The notes below the pieces were generated by a model. That model had not been told where the DNA came from. It worked only from the letters and a program-made list of their open reading frames with translations, and ran no database searches. Below, one piece after another: positions 28,950 to 36,274 of a stretch of 64,000 bases of DNA. Location of the stretch: the NCBI GenBank assembly GCA_003280055.1, contig QCGG01000007.1, positions 26,292 to 90,291 of the forward strand, written 5' to 3'. The position numbers and the translations under genes are program-made. Position 1 is the first letter of the stretch. Each line of letters opens with the position of its first letter. Source of the stretch: Prochlorococcus sp. AG-363-P19. GTDB lineage: Bacteria; Cyanobacteriota; Cyanobacteriia; PCC-6307; Cyanobiaceae.

Positions 28950-29984
28950 ATGGATTACAAAACTTCAGGTGTTGATGTTGAGGCAGGAAGAGCCTTCGTT
29001 AGTCGTATTCAATCCAATGTTGAATCAACCTTTAGGAATGAGGTCATAGGAGGCCTTGGAGGTTTTGGTGGCGTCATTCGTATTCCAGAAGGCTTGCAAA
29101 GACCGGTTTTAGTGGCAGGAACTGATGGTGTAGGGACCAAATTAGAACTTGCTCAGAAATACAAATGCCATCACAACGTTGGGATAGATCTTGTTGCTAT
29201 GTGTGTTAATGATGTGATTACAACAGGTGCAGAACCGCTATTTTTCTTGGATTACATTGCTACTGGAAAAATTAGTCCGGAGGCAATGGGTGATGTAGTT
29301 GCAGGAATTGCAGATGGCTGTCAACAGAGTGGATGTGCCCTTCTAGGTGGGGAAACAGCTGAGATGCCAGGTTTTTATTTGCCTGGACGTTATGATTTAG
29401 CTGGTTTTTGTGTTGCAGTAGCTGAGGAGAATTCGCTTATTAATGGAAGCAAAATTCAGCCTGGTGATCAGATTATTGGTGTACAAAGTAGTGGAGTACA
29501 TAGTAATGGATTTAGTCTAGTAAGGAAGATATTAGAGATTAATGATGTCAATATTTCAAGTACATATGGAGAAGATAATTTAGAATTAATTCTATCTCTT
29601 CTAGAACCTACAAAGCTATATGTTCTTTTAGTCAAAGCTCTGTTAAGAAAAGGAATTTCAATAAAAGGAATGGCCCATATAACTGGTGGAGGACTTCCAG
29701 AAAATCTTCCCCGATGTTTGCCTTTTGGCTTAAGGGCTTTTGTGGATCCAACTTCTTGGGTCAGACCAGAAATATTTAATTGGTTAAAGAATGCTGGTCA
29801 GGTACCTGAGTCAGATCTTTGGAATACATTCAATATGGGCATTGGTTTTTGTTTAGTTGTTCCTGAGGATGAGGTTCAAAGAGCTTTAAATGTTTGTGAG
29901 AGTGAGGGCTATCTTTCCTGGCGTATAGGTTGTGTTGAGTCTTCCGATCAGGCTAACGGGTCTTTATTGCGTGGTCTTTTTTAG
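28950..29984 (+). CDS. purM: Phosphoribosylformylglycinamidine cyclo-ligase
   Basis: AIR synthetase of purine biosynthesis. 344 residues, family length. Signatures: [55 protein letters not shown] and [17 protein letters not shown] loop (seen as [20 protein letters not shown]), [12 protein letters not shown]. It stands alone on this strand, divergent from panC-cmk across about 270 bp in which I see no further gene. Confidence 0.96.
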   Translation: MDYKTSGVDVEAGRAFVSRIQSNVESTFRNEVIGGLGGFGGVIRIPEGLQRPVLVAGTDGVGTKLELAQKYKCHHNVGIDLVAMCVNDVITTGAEPLFFLDYIATGKISPEAMGDVVAGIADGCQQSGCALLGGETAEMPGFYLPGRYDLAGFCVAVAEENSLINGSKIQPGDQIIGVQSSGVHSNGFSLVRKILEINDVNISSTYGEDNLELILSLLEPTKLYVLLVKALLRKGISIKGMAHITGGGLPENLPRCLPFGLRAFVDPTSWVRPEIFNWLKNAGQVPESDLWNTFNMGIGFCLVVPEDEVQRALNVCESEGYLSWRIGCVESSDQANGSLLRGLF

Positions 29985-30136
29985 AGGTCCTGGTAGTTTT
30001 TGGATCCGTAAAATTACTTCGGATTTGTAAGAGCCTTGAGTCCGAAGGGCATTTCTGTATTTGGCCCGGTAAAATAATTTCTGGACATACTGATCTATTT
30101 GATCGGTATCAGCGTCGTCACATTCTTTTTACATCG

Positions 30137-30775
30137 ATGCCCTACGAGAATTCTCAACGCCTCACCCGTAGACGTAGTTCAGCTGGACCTGTCCCCCCTA
30201 AGAGGCCTTTAGGGGATGGTTATGACCAGCATGGCCCTAATCGCCAAGGGTCTAGACCCACTTTTTTAACTCTTCGCGATCACGGAAAGGTATATGTCGC
30301 AGACATGCCTAACCTTTCTGATGGACAGTTGGCACATATAGGCAAGGAAGCCGAAGAAGTACTTGAAAGTCTGGAAAGGCGACTAAGTGATTTAGAGCGT
30401 GAAGTGGGTATTGGATTAGGTGACAATGACACCTTTATTAAAGCTTCAACCAAGCGTGACGTTACTCGTAGATTCATAAGGGCCATTAAAGATGAGCAGG
30501 AGCATCGAAGTAATAACCCTGCTTTGAGAACAGCAGCATCGGAATCACTTCCAAGAACCTTTTTAGAAGTTGCGCGGCATCGACTTCCTGGAGCAACTTT
30601 TGATTCACTTTTGCGTGAAGCATTAGCTGCTTGCGCAAAGGAAGAGGAAGAGGAAGTGGAAGCGGAAGAGGTTGTTTCTGTCGAATCAAAATCTAAAAAG
30701 ATTCTTCCATTGCCCCCTAAAGACCCTTCTTCTATTCCTGTAGTTGTCAGTCCAGATCCAAATCAAAATAATTAA
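30137..30775 (+). CDS. Hypothetical cyanobacterial protein with acidic and proline-rich tail
   Basis: 212 residues. A basic N-terminus (SQRLTRRRSSAGPVPPKRPL) is followed by a helical middle (LAHIGKEAEEVLESLERRLS; ASTKRDVTRRFIRAIKDEQE) that may form a coiled coil, then an acidic run of Glu (AKEEEEEVEAEEVVSVES) and a proline-rich C-terminus. No catalytic motif seen and no family recognised. It is the last gene before the island and 152 bp after purM. Confidence 0.7.
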   Translation: MPYENSQRLTRRRSSAGPVPPKRPLGDGYDQHGPNRQGSRPTFLTLRDHGKVYVADMPNLSDGQLAHIGKEAEEVLESLERRLSDLEREVGIGLGDNDTFIKASTKRDVTRRFIRAIKDEQEHRSNNPALRTAASESLPRTFLEVARHRLPGATFDSLLREALAACAKEEEEEVEAEEVVSVESKSKKILPLPPKDPSSIPVVVSPDPNQNN

Positions 30776-30862
30776 GAAATGCCTAAAACTATTTAATAAA
30801 ATAAAGATGATTTTAATAGAGGAAATTAACAACTTTAAACCAAACTACTGAAGAAGTAAGCC

Positions 30863-31027
30863 ATGAAATTAAAGCAAGGGCAAGAAATTAATCTTGAGTA
30901 CTATTCCTCAAATGAACACGAACCAGAGAAGAGAGATGTTGAAGAAATCCTTTGCAACTACTGCCTTAGGTCCCCTAAAAATAGTAAAAGATGCCTTGGT
31001 ATTTGTGTAGCAGATAGTGAATACTAA
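30863..31027 (+). CDS. Small cysteine-motif protein
   Basis: 54 residues beginning MKLKQGQEINLEYYSSNEHE and ending in the cysteine cluster CNYCLRSPKNSKRCLGICVA (C-x2-C-x9-C-x3-C), which looks like a small zinc-binding unit. The frame is intact and a weak GAAG lies before the ATG. It stands at the left edge of the island, tail to tail with the next gene (stops 12 bp apart). Its reality rests on the cysteine spacing and the lack of any competing gene; no function is assigned. Confidence 0.5.
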   Translation: MKLKQGQEINLEYYSSNEHEPEKRDVEEILCNYCLRSPKNSKRCLGICVADSEY

Positions 31028-31038
31028 AATGCTCTTTA

Positions 31039-31305
31039 TTAGCTAGGTATGCAGCAAGCATATATTGGGCTGTCTTTCTTCTCATTTCCAAACCTGTCAT
31101 ATTCGAAACCAATTACATGGCAGGCTTCTATTTTTTGATTATTGATTGAACGAGAAATTATGTTTATTTTGCTTTGTTGATTCAGGCTTTGTTCGCCATA
31201 TTTGATTTCGCATATCTTCTCTTCTGCATTAGCAATAGATTGCAAAATAAGCGTTTTACAAGCTATTAGGATCATGACCTTTGTAAGTTTTCTAGCAAAA
31301 GTCAA
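31039..31305 (-). CDS. Small secreted hypothetical protein
   Basis: 88 residues. The N-terminus MTFARKLTKVMILIACKTLI followed by LQSIANAEEK is a clear signal peptide with a probable cut after ANA (about residue 27). The mature part of about 61 residues has four Cys (EKICEIKY, KIEACHVIGFEY, YACCIPS), possibly disulfide-bonded in the periplasm. No family recognised. Island gene. Confidence 0.6.
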   Translation of the reverse strand: MTFARKLTKVMILIACKTLILQSIANAEEKICEIKYGEQSLNQQSKINIISRSINNQKIEACHVIGFEYDRFGNEKKDSPIYACCIPS

Positions 31306-31559
31306 TTCTGTTTAGGCTCTTGAAACATCCATAAAATCATAAGTCATTGATGAAGGAAATGATTTAATAAGGCTTTTTAAGGTAAATGCTTTTTCCATGT
31401 TCTAATAACTTGTGTTAAAAACATAGCTAGAAACTACTCTGAGTGGTGTGATGAATGCTTCTTCTCCTATCATATTCCTTAAAATAACTTGATTTTTATT
31501 TGCTCATCGTAATTTCTGAATGATCTTGTATTATTAATTTAAAATCATAGTTTTTAACC

Positions 31560-32210
31560 ATGTCAGGTTATCGTCGCAAACGCACTAAATTCCTCTCTCG
31601 GAGTCGTTTTAAGGTGGGGCTGCGAAAACCTAGATCGATTGGATATTTTCTTTTGGATGGATCTGCAAGTGATCAGGAAGTAGAACTTTCTCTTCTTACA
31701 TTTGGGAGTTGCTCTTCTGTAGTAAAGGATGTAGCAAATAGCCAGGAGTCCTCTAAGGAAAGACCTCAATTTTCTATGTTGCTTAAAAGGTTAGTTGTTG
31801 GTGATGAACTGGTATTGCCAAGCTTGGATTGCCTTGGGCTTACCCCAGCTGAATCAGTTAGAAGATTGAATTTATTGAAGGAGCAAGGAATTTTTGTAAG
31901 AACGCTTGATGGGAAATTAAATACATATGACTTAGACCAGTCATCAAAAGATTTGATTTCTTTGTTGTCTGTTTTATTGGATGTAGGCAGTCCTAACAAA
32001 GTTAGAGACCAATTGGTTCAACCATCCTTGAATTCCGGATTTAAATATCCTAGGAATCTGGGAGGGAGACCTAGGACAAGTTCAGTTAAAGAACAATTAG
32101 TTTTAAGACTTAGAGCTGATGGATTTTCGTATAGATCAATTAGAGAACAGACTAGTCTTTCATTATCGACGATCAGGAGGATAATTAATGATGCCAATCT
32201 GCACGTTTGA
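31560..32210 (+). CDS. Serine-recombinase-like protein lacking the catalytic residues
   Basis: 216 residues. The layout follows a small resolvase: RSIGYFLLDGSASDQEVELS in place of GYxRxSTxxQ, VGDELVLPSLDCLGLTPAES in place of the GDxLxxxxLxRLGRS block, GIFVRTLDGKLNT matching GVxxxTLDGxLDT, and a C-terminal helix-turn-helix GRPRTSSVKEQLVLRLRADG-FSYRSIREQ-SLSTIRRIINDA. The nucleophilic Ser position reads Asp-Gly, and the Arg residues of YxR and RLGR are replaced (YFL; CLGL). It cannot cut DNA by the standard mechanism but could still bind it, so a regulator role is inferred. A complete relative lies at 34932-35513. Confidence 0.75.
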   Translation: MSGYRRKRTKFLSRSRFKVGLRKPRSIGYFLLDGSASDQEVELSLLTFGSCSSVVKDVANSQESSKERPQFSMLLKRLVVGDELVLPSLDCLGLTPAESVRRLNLLKEQGIFVRTLDGKLNTYDLDQSSKDLISLLSVLLDVGSPNKVRDQLVQPSLNSGFKYPRNLGGRPRTSSVKEQLVLRLRADGFSYRSIREQTSLSLSTIRRIINDANLHV

Positions 32211-32218
32211 TGGATTCT

Positions 32219-32764
32219 TTAGATTAGGTTTAGTGAGGCTTTTATCGAATAAATTAATGAACCTGTTTTTTCATATATTCTAATTTTTTCTTTTTTGAGA
32301 TTTAAATTAAAAGGATTTGTAAAAATTGCAATAAGTATAATTAGGAAGCTTGTAATGTTATTTCTTGAATTTTGTTCAAGCAATATTTTCAGCTCTTCTA
32401 AGGTAGTTGCTTTTAACTCTTCAATTGTCTTTGATTCTAAGACACCATTATCTTCTAGTGAGCCTAGTGTTTTACTCCTTGAGTGAGGATCTATAGTAAA
32501 TAGCAACTTCTTAAGAGCCCGAGTAGAACTGCTTTTGTTTTTCCACAAATTAAATACAATACTTTGAAATAGTATTTCCCACTTATATGGTTCTTTTTCA
32601 AAAAGAAATAAACCATCTTTGTAGGTTGCCTCTTTGCTAATTTTTAATAACCTCTTCTTTTCATCTGTGTTGCTCTGTTCTGAGTTCCAATATTCATAGA
32701 GGGGCGATGCTTGTTTGATTCTAGAAATAATCTCCTTTTTAGAAGAGGGTGCTTTCACGTACAT
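32219..32764 (-). CDS. Hypothetical island protein with one membrane-like segment
   Basis: 181 residues starting MYVKAPSSKKEIISRIKQAS. Mostly charged helices, with one hydrophobic stretch (NITSFLIILIAIFTNPFNLN, about residues 134-153) and a lysine-rich tail. Its 3' end lies 8 bp from the end of the dead resolvase gene on the other strand. No similarity I recognise. Confidence 0.55.
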   Translation of the reverse strand: MYVKAPSSKKEIISRIKQASPLYEYWNSEQSNTDEKKRLLKISKEATYKDGLFLFEKEPYKWEILFQSIVFNLWKNKSSSTRALKKLLFTIDPHSRSKTLGSLEDNGVLESKTIEELKATTLEELKILLEQNSRNNITSFLIILIAIFTNPFNLNLKKEKIRIYEKTGSLIYSIKASLNLI

Positions 32765-33338
32765 AACTCATACCTACTTCTTAGTAGTCTATTGATTCTC
32801 TAAATCCAGAACACACTTCAAATAATCTAGAACACATCCATAAAACCTAATCTCAAAATCTGAACCATCCTGAATACTACTGGATATGAATCCTGAGGAG
32901 ATCTTAATAGTGCTTTGGTAGGTGAATTCTTGGGATAATAGCAGTCTTGAAATCGCAGTAGCGAGATCTCGAAATGTTGTGGGATGAAACCTGGTGTTGT
33001 GGGATTTCTCTAGATTGACTGCTATGACTTGCTTTCTTCCCCGTAAGAGAGATCTCCTTATGAGTGACCAAAAATGTTGTGGTATTTGTTGTGGGATTTT
33101 TGCTTCTCTTTTGAGTTTTTGTTCCTCTTTGTTTCCTTACCTTCTCTCCTGAACATAAATCGACAACCACCATCTCCGCTTTTTTGAGGTGACAGGAGGT
33201 GCCATTAATTCCCTGTTGGACAACCACCCTCACTTTAGAGAAAATCTCTTTTTATGATTTTCCCAAGGAGACGCTCATCAAACTATAAGTGGGGCTTTCG
33301 TGGAACCAAATTTAAGGGCAAAAATAATTGCTCTTCTT
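32765..33338 (-). other. 574-bp stretch without a supported gene
   Basis: Between the 32219-32764 gene and the TPR gene. A 109-codon minus-strand frame (32904-33233) is open, but its composition is repetitive and implausible for a protein. The stretch contains four copies of TGTTGTGG, the 10-bp palindrome CGAGATCTCG (32962-32971), and two copies of GACAACCACC (33161-33170 and 33220-33229). It may hold an RNA or remnants of deleted genes; I see nothing decisive. Confidence 0.5.
32975..33096 (+). repeat. Four short direct repeats of TGTTGTGGGA/TGTTGTGGTA
   Basis: Copies at 32975-32984, 32995-33004, 33075-33084 (TGTTGTGGTA) and 33087-33096. The spacing is 20 bp within the first pair (two helical turns), 80 bp between pairs, and 12 bp in the last pair. 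They could be protein binding sites or slippage products in non-coding DNA. Confidence 0.45.
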
Positions 33339-33821
33339 TTATTTGCAAATAATTTTGAGCACCTTAGATGCATTTTTATTACCCATTGATTGTGCTTTTC
33401 TTACATCAGAACAAGCACCCTTTTTCTGACCTATACTATACTTATCAATACCCCGGTTTAAATAAGCATAAGCATTTTCTTTTATCTCGATTGATTTTGT
33501 GTAATCAGAGATTGCTCCATAATAATCTTTCAAATTACCTTTAGAGAGTGCCCGATTGCTATACATCATAAAAATCTTTGGATGGTTTGGAGAAAGTTCT
33601 ATTGCTTTGGTGTAATCAGCAATTGCTCCGTAATAATCACCAGCATCATCTTTATTATTTCCACGATTGAAATAGAAAATAGCACTCTCTGCCTTTGCAC
33701 TTTCAGGAACAGAAAGCATCACCGCAGCAGTCGTCAAAGCAGCGCCAGTACTTATCACTAGAGGTTGCCCTACAGGTATTAAGGAAAGGGCGGCAGCAAT
33801 AGCAGTACTTCGGAGTTTCAT
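33339..33821 (-). CDS. Secreted TPR-repeat protein
   Basis: 160 residues. The N-terminal hydrophobic part (ISTGAALTTAAVMLSVPESA, ending AKAESA) looks like a signal peptide. Three tetratricopeptide repeats follow (YFNRGNNKDDAGDYYGAIAD-YTKAIELSPN; MYSNRALSKGNLKDYYGAIS-DYTKSIEI; AYLNRGIDKYSIGQKKGACS-DVRKAQ). The DYYGAI element is repeated almost unchanged, suggesting recent internal duplication. Likely a protein-interaction scaffold in the periplasm or thylakoid lumen; partners unknown. Confidence 0.75.
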   Translation of the reverse strand: MKLRSTAIAAALSLIPVGQPLVISTGAALTTAAVMLSVPESAKAESAIFYFNRGNNKDDAGDYYGAIADYTKAIELSPNHPKIFMMYSNRALSKGNLKDYYGAISDYTKSIEIKENAYAYLNRGIDKYSIGQKKGACSDVRKAQSMGNKNASKVLKIICK

Positions 33822-33839
33822 TAGTATGAATGCCTGCTT

Positions 33840-34241
33840 CTACTTCTCTTCGTTAAACTCTTCTTCCAAAGGTTTTTTGTTCTCATCACCTTCATTGCCA
33901 AACACGCAATATACTATGAATAGTATAATTGCAATCCACAGTGAATTTCCCCAAACAATTTGCATGCCATTCAGAGAATATTTAGGCAGTGGATTCGGCA
34001 GATCACCTTTAGATTGATAGTATCGAATTGATTGTGGTTTTAGATTATAATAACTATCACCTTGTGCCAATACATAGTCATCTATATATACTCGATAAGG
34101 TAGAAAAATCGATTGGTTTACTACTTTTGCTGCATAGCAAACTTCTACTTGACCTTCTGCAGCAGAAATCTCAAACTTATCAATCCCTTCAAGGCAGTTT
34201 AAAGATTCACTTTTACCAAACCAGAGTGGTATTCTTGCCAT
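33840..34241 (-). CDS. Hypothetical single-membrane-span protein
   Basis: 133 residues. A soluble N-terminal part (MARIPLWFGKSESLNCLEGI; VVNQSIFLPYRVYIDDYVLA) is followed by one transmembrane helix (GNSLWIAIILFIVYCVFGNE, about residues 97-116) and an acidic tail (ENKKPLEEEFNEEK). It lies 18 bp upstream of the TPR gene on the same strand, so the two may be co-transcribed. Not recognised. Confidence 0.55.
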   Translation of the reverse strand: MARIPLWFGKSESLNCLEGIDKFEISAAEGQVEVCYAAKVVNQSIFLPYRVYIDDYVLAQGDSYYNLKPQSIRYYQSKGDLPNPLPKYSLNGMQIVWGNSLWIAIILFIVYCVFGNEGDENKKPLEEEFNEEK

Positions 34242-34336
34242 TTCAGAAATCTTTCACATTGGTCTAGACAAACTAGTCCAAATACTGATCCCCATTACAA
34301 ACCGAAAAGAAAATAGTTGTAATTAGAGCAATTTGA

Positions 34337-34573
34337 GTGCTGATAGATTGCAATTGCTTTCATCAGAAAGCAGTAAGTTTTGAATATGGGCAACAGACAA
34401 AAGTGATATTTAAATCCAAGGAAGGCAAATCCTTTAACCAAAACCAGGTAATCGATCTACTGGTGTCCTTGGTCGCCACTGACGCCAACTCAGAAAAGAA
34501 GTGGAGGGGGTTCTATAACTCCCTCTCAAGCACTGAACTACAGGATGATTGGGATGAGTACTGGAAAACTTGA
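34337..34573 (+). CDS. Small hypothetical protein, start uncertain
   Basis: Up to 78 residues from GTG 34337. The protein-like core begins at about residue 13 (VSFEYGQQTKVIFKSKEGKS) and continues QNQVIDLLVSLVATDANSEK to the Trp-rich end LQDDWDEYWKT. No start codon lies at the core's first residue (GTA at 34373), so either the weak upstream GTG adds 12 Cys-containing residues that fit poorly, or the original start has been lost. Function unknown. Confidence 0.5.
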   Translation: MLIDCNCFHQKAVSFEYGQQTKVIFKSKEGKSFNQNQVIDLLVSLVATDANSEKKWRGFYNSLSSTELQDDWDEYWKT

Positions 34574-34587
34574 AAAGATTGCAAGGC

Positions 34588-34680
34588 ACAAAAAAACCTG
34601 CTCAAAGGCAGGTTCTCTTGGAGATCTAGAGCGCGTGTTTCCTTGTTTCCACTGCTCGGAGGATCTCAACTCCTCACGGT
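34588..34680 (-). ncRNA. yfr2: Yfr2-family small RNA (Cyano-1 motif)
   Basis: Read on the minus strand: a short hairpin GAGGA-GTTGAGA-TCCTC, then a stem GAGC/GCTC enclosing two copies of GGAAACA (34650 to 34644 and 34642 to 34636) in tandem, then an intrinsic terminator with 7-bp stem AACCTGC/GCAGGTT (34614-34595) and a T run reaching 34588. A duplicated GGAAACA in the central loop followed by a terminator is the hallmark of the Yfr2 family, which is abundant in picocyanobacteria. The 5' end is estimated from structure only. The first hairpin contains GTGAGGAGTTGA, complementary to the Yfr1 motif. Confidence 0.8.
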
Positions 34681-34719
34681 GGGTATTTTTACGCATAACT
34701 CATTATTTGGCAAGCACAT

Positions 34720-34800
34720 AAAAAAAGGTGCCCTCATCGAGTAGCACCCATATCGAGAAACTTGTGTGAGGAGTCTCGTAGTTCTGTTCTACTCCTGGAG
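34720..34800 (-). ncRNA. Yfr1-like small RNA candidate
   Basis: On the minus strand: a small hairpin GTAG-AACAGAA-CTAC (34793 to 34779), the exact 11-mer ACTCCTCACAC (34774 to 34764), an A/T-rich linker, then a stem GGTGC/GCACC (34748-34727) followed by at least six T (34726-34721). Hairpin, unpaired ACUCCUCACAC and terminator hairpin is the Yfr1 architecture. Against it: Yfr1 normally lies elsewhere in these genomes, the first stem is only 4 bp, and the motif could instead pair with nearby GGAGT. The 5' end is a guess. Confidence 0.45.
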
Positions 34801-34824
34801 TAAACCCATCGTCAACAAATTAGT

Positions 34825-34854
34825 GTGTATCAAAAAGCGAAACATTTGATACAC
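34825..34854. promoter_or_regulatory. Perfect inverted repeat upstream of the recombinase gene
   Basis: Arms GTGTATCAAA (34825-34834) and TTTGATACAC (34845-34854) with a 10-bp spacer, 77 bp before the recombinase start. The 30-bp dyad has the size of a resolvase crossover subsite or of an operator for a dimeric helix-turn-helix protein. A second dyad of the same geometry and sharing outer TATC/GATA lies at 37731-37758. Confidence 0.6.
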
Positions 34855-34931
34855 CTTTAGATGAACTTGAATTACTGCTATCTTGCTGTATCGAAATACT
34901 GTATTAAAATGTGGTCATACGCAAGAGGCGA

Positions 34932-35513
34932 ATGACCATTATTGGGTATTGGAGAACAAGCACCAATGAGCAGGATGGCGAGCGTCAGATCCGTTCATTA
35001 AACGTAGCGCATTGTCAGAAGATCTATGGAGACAAGATTACTGGGACTAGTGGATATGGAGATAGACCTGAACTCTCTAAGTGCCTAGATGAACTGAAGG
35101 ACGGTGATCTCTTTATTTGCGAAGAGTTGTCCCGTTTAGGTCGGTCAATGGTGGAGATGCTGGTTCGAGTGAATGAACTAATAGAGCGTGGGGTTTATAT
35201 CAAGACACTGGACGGCAGATTGGATACTTCGCTTATGCCTGATGAGATTGTCCGCTTGATCGTTTCAGTGATGGGGTATGCCGCTGAGATGGAACTGAAG
35301 AACATCAAAACCAGAACTGCAGAAGGAAGAGCAGTTGCCCAATCCAGAGGAGTGAAGTTTGGAAGGAAGAAGACCTACGATGAATATCAGGTGGCGGAAA
35401 TTATGGAGAAAAGATCTCAAGGACAAGGGTATGGAACTATCGCCAGAACATTAGGAATGAGTAGATCTATGGTTCAGAGAATTATTCAGCAAGAAGAGGT
35501 GGCGGCGGTATGA
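34932..35513 (+). CDS. Serine recombinase, resolvase/invertase family
   Basis: Site-specific recombinase of 193 residues from ATG 34932, which is preceded by AGAGG. All catalytic elements are present: GYWRTSTNEQDGERQ with the nucleophilic Ser and its Arg, CEELSRLGRSMVEML with both active-site Arg residues, then the long E helix (AEMELKNIKTRTAEGRAVAQ) and a C-terminal helix-turn-helix (GQGYGTIARTLGMSRSMVQR). The size is that of small resolvases and invertases rather than large integrases. It heads a chain of five small genes with touching or overlapping ends and is the likely mobility or inversion enzyme of the island. Confidence 0.92.
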   Translation: MTIIGYWRTSTNEQDGERQIRSLNVAHCQKIYGDKITGTSGYGDRPELSKCLDELKDGDLFICEELSRLGRSMVEMLVRVNELIERGVYIKTLDGRLDTSLMPDEIVRLIVSVMGYAAEMELKNIKTRTAEGRAVAQSRGVKFGRKKTYDEYQVAEIMEKRSQGQGYGTIARTLGMSRSMVQRIIQQEEVAAV

Positions 35514-35707
35514 CTGAAAAAAATATAGGGGGACTATCTGATTACATTGTTTTGAAGGAGAAGAAAGAAGTCATTTTTTATTTGCATAATCCCTATCCAG
35601 ATTGCTTGGAAATTCCAGCAATCATGAAGCAGCGTTTCCCAGAGGATTACAAGAGCATCGTCACAAGTGACTTAGATGAGTTCAAGAAATACAGAGGGCA
35701 GGTCTGA
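35510..35707 (+). CDS. Small hypothetical protein coupled to the recombinase
   Basis: 65 residues (MTEKNIGGLSDYIVLKEKKE; FPEDYKSIVTSDLDEFKKYR). The start ATG overlaps the recombinase stop as ATGA, so translation is probably coupled. Soluble and charged; no motif recognised. The next gene begins on its own stop (TGATG). Confidence 0.6.
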   Translation: MTEKNIGGLSDYIVLKEKKEVIFYLHNPYPDCLEIPAIMKQRFPEDYKSIVTSDLDEFKKYRGQV

Positions 35708-35847
35708 TGAAAGTTGAAGTCACTCTCTATCAAGGCGGTCAAACTTTTAAGGACACTGTGGTTGTCTCTAAGTTTGAGGATGCCAAGAAGACTGCTCTTG
35801 CTCGAAACCCAACGGCAAAGGTGATCGCACAAAATCCGGTGTTTTAA
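35707..35847 (+). CDS. Small hypothetical protein
   Basis: 46 residues, MKVEVTLYQGGQTFKDTVVV then SKFEDAKKTALARNPTAKVI, with a beta-strand-like start and a helical second half. Its ATG shares one base with the previous stop (TGATG at 35705-35709). The tight coupling with intact genes on both sides is the main reason to believe it; the family is unknown. Confidence 0.5.
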   Translation: MKVEVTLYQGGQTFKDTVVVSKFEDAKKTALARNPTAKVIAQNPVF

Positions 35848-35849
35848 TT

Positions 35850-35942
35850 ATGGGATTCTTCGAGTGGCATCTGGTAGTTGATGCAGTATTAGTTACTGGG
35901 ATTGTGGGATTCCTTGTCTACAAGAGCAGAAGTAAGAAGTAA
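35850..35942 (+). CDS. Predicted 30-residue membrane peptide
   Basis: MGFFEWHLVVDAVLVTGIVG followed by FLVYKSRSKK: one transmembrane helix with a basic, cytoplasmic-type C-terminus. It starts two bases after the previous stop and its stop overlaps the next start (TAATG). Supported by its packing inside the operon and by the classical single-span pattern. Confidence 0.45.
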   Translation: MGFFEWHLVVDAVLVTGIVGFLVYKSRSKK

Positions 35943-36274
35943 TGCCAGTTTTGATAATTGGTTGGAGCGTGTACGACAAACTCCCAGAGGAAGAACAAAA
36001 GGAGTTTGCATTAGTAGAGCGGTATAGGACTGATTATTTCTATGAGTGCTATGAGTATGAGAATGCGAAGGGGAATAAAAATTATGAGTGGAGTGATCGC
36101 TGCTTTAACAGTCAGGAAGAGTTATTGGACTTCTTTGGTTATGAAATGATCGAAGACTTAAATGCAGATGCCGTGTATGCAAGAAGGTTAGAGACCTTCA
36201 CTGATGAGGATAAAAAGAGATGGATGAAATTAAGTGATGCTGGAAATCAAATCAAAGTAATGGGAGCAAACTAA
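35942..36274 (+). CDS. Hypothetical acidic protein
   Basis: 110 residues beginning MPVLIIGWSVYDKLPEEEQK. Rich in Tyr, Glu and Asp (TDYFYECYEYENAKGNKNYE; NADAVYARRLETFTDEDKKR). The strongly acidic, aromatic make-up could fit a nucleic-acid mimic or an inhibitor, but this is speculation. Start overlaps the previous stop by one base. Not recognised. Confidence 0.6.
   Translation: MPVLIIGWSVYDKLPEEEQKEFALVERYRTDYFYECYEYENAKGNKNYEWSDRCFNSQEELLDFFGYEMIEDLNADAVYARRLETFTDEDKKRWMKLSDAGNQIKVMGAN

Noticed and set aside
31312..31398. 28-codon minus-strand frame upstream of the small secreted protein
   Set aside because: Short, no ribosome binding site, nothing to support translation.
32975..33096. CRISPR array
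   Set aside because: The repeats are 10 bp with irregular spacing; no array-like repeat-spacer pattern exists anywhere in the window.
32904..33233. 109-codon minus-strand frame
   Set aside because: Its residues come from the TGTTGTGG repeats and low-complexity DNA; no ribosome binding site and no protein-like pattern.
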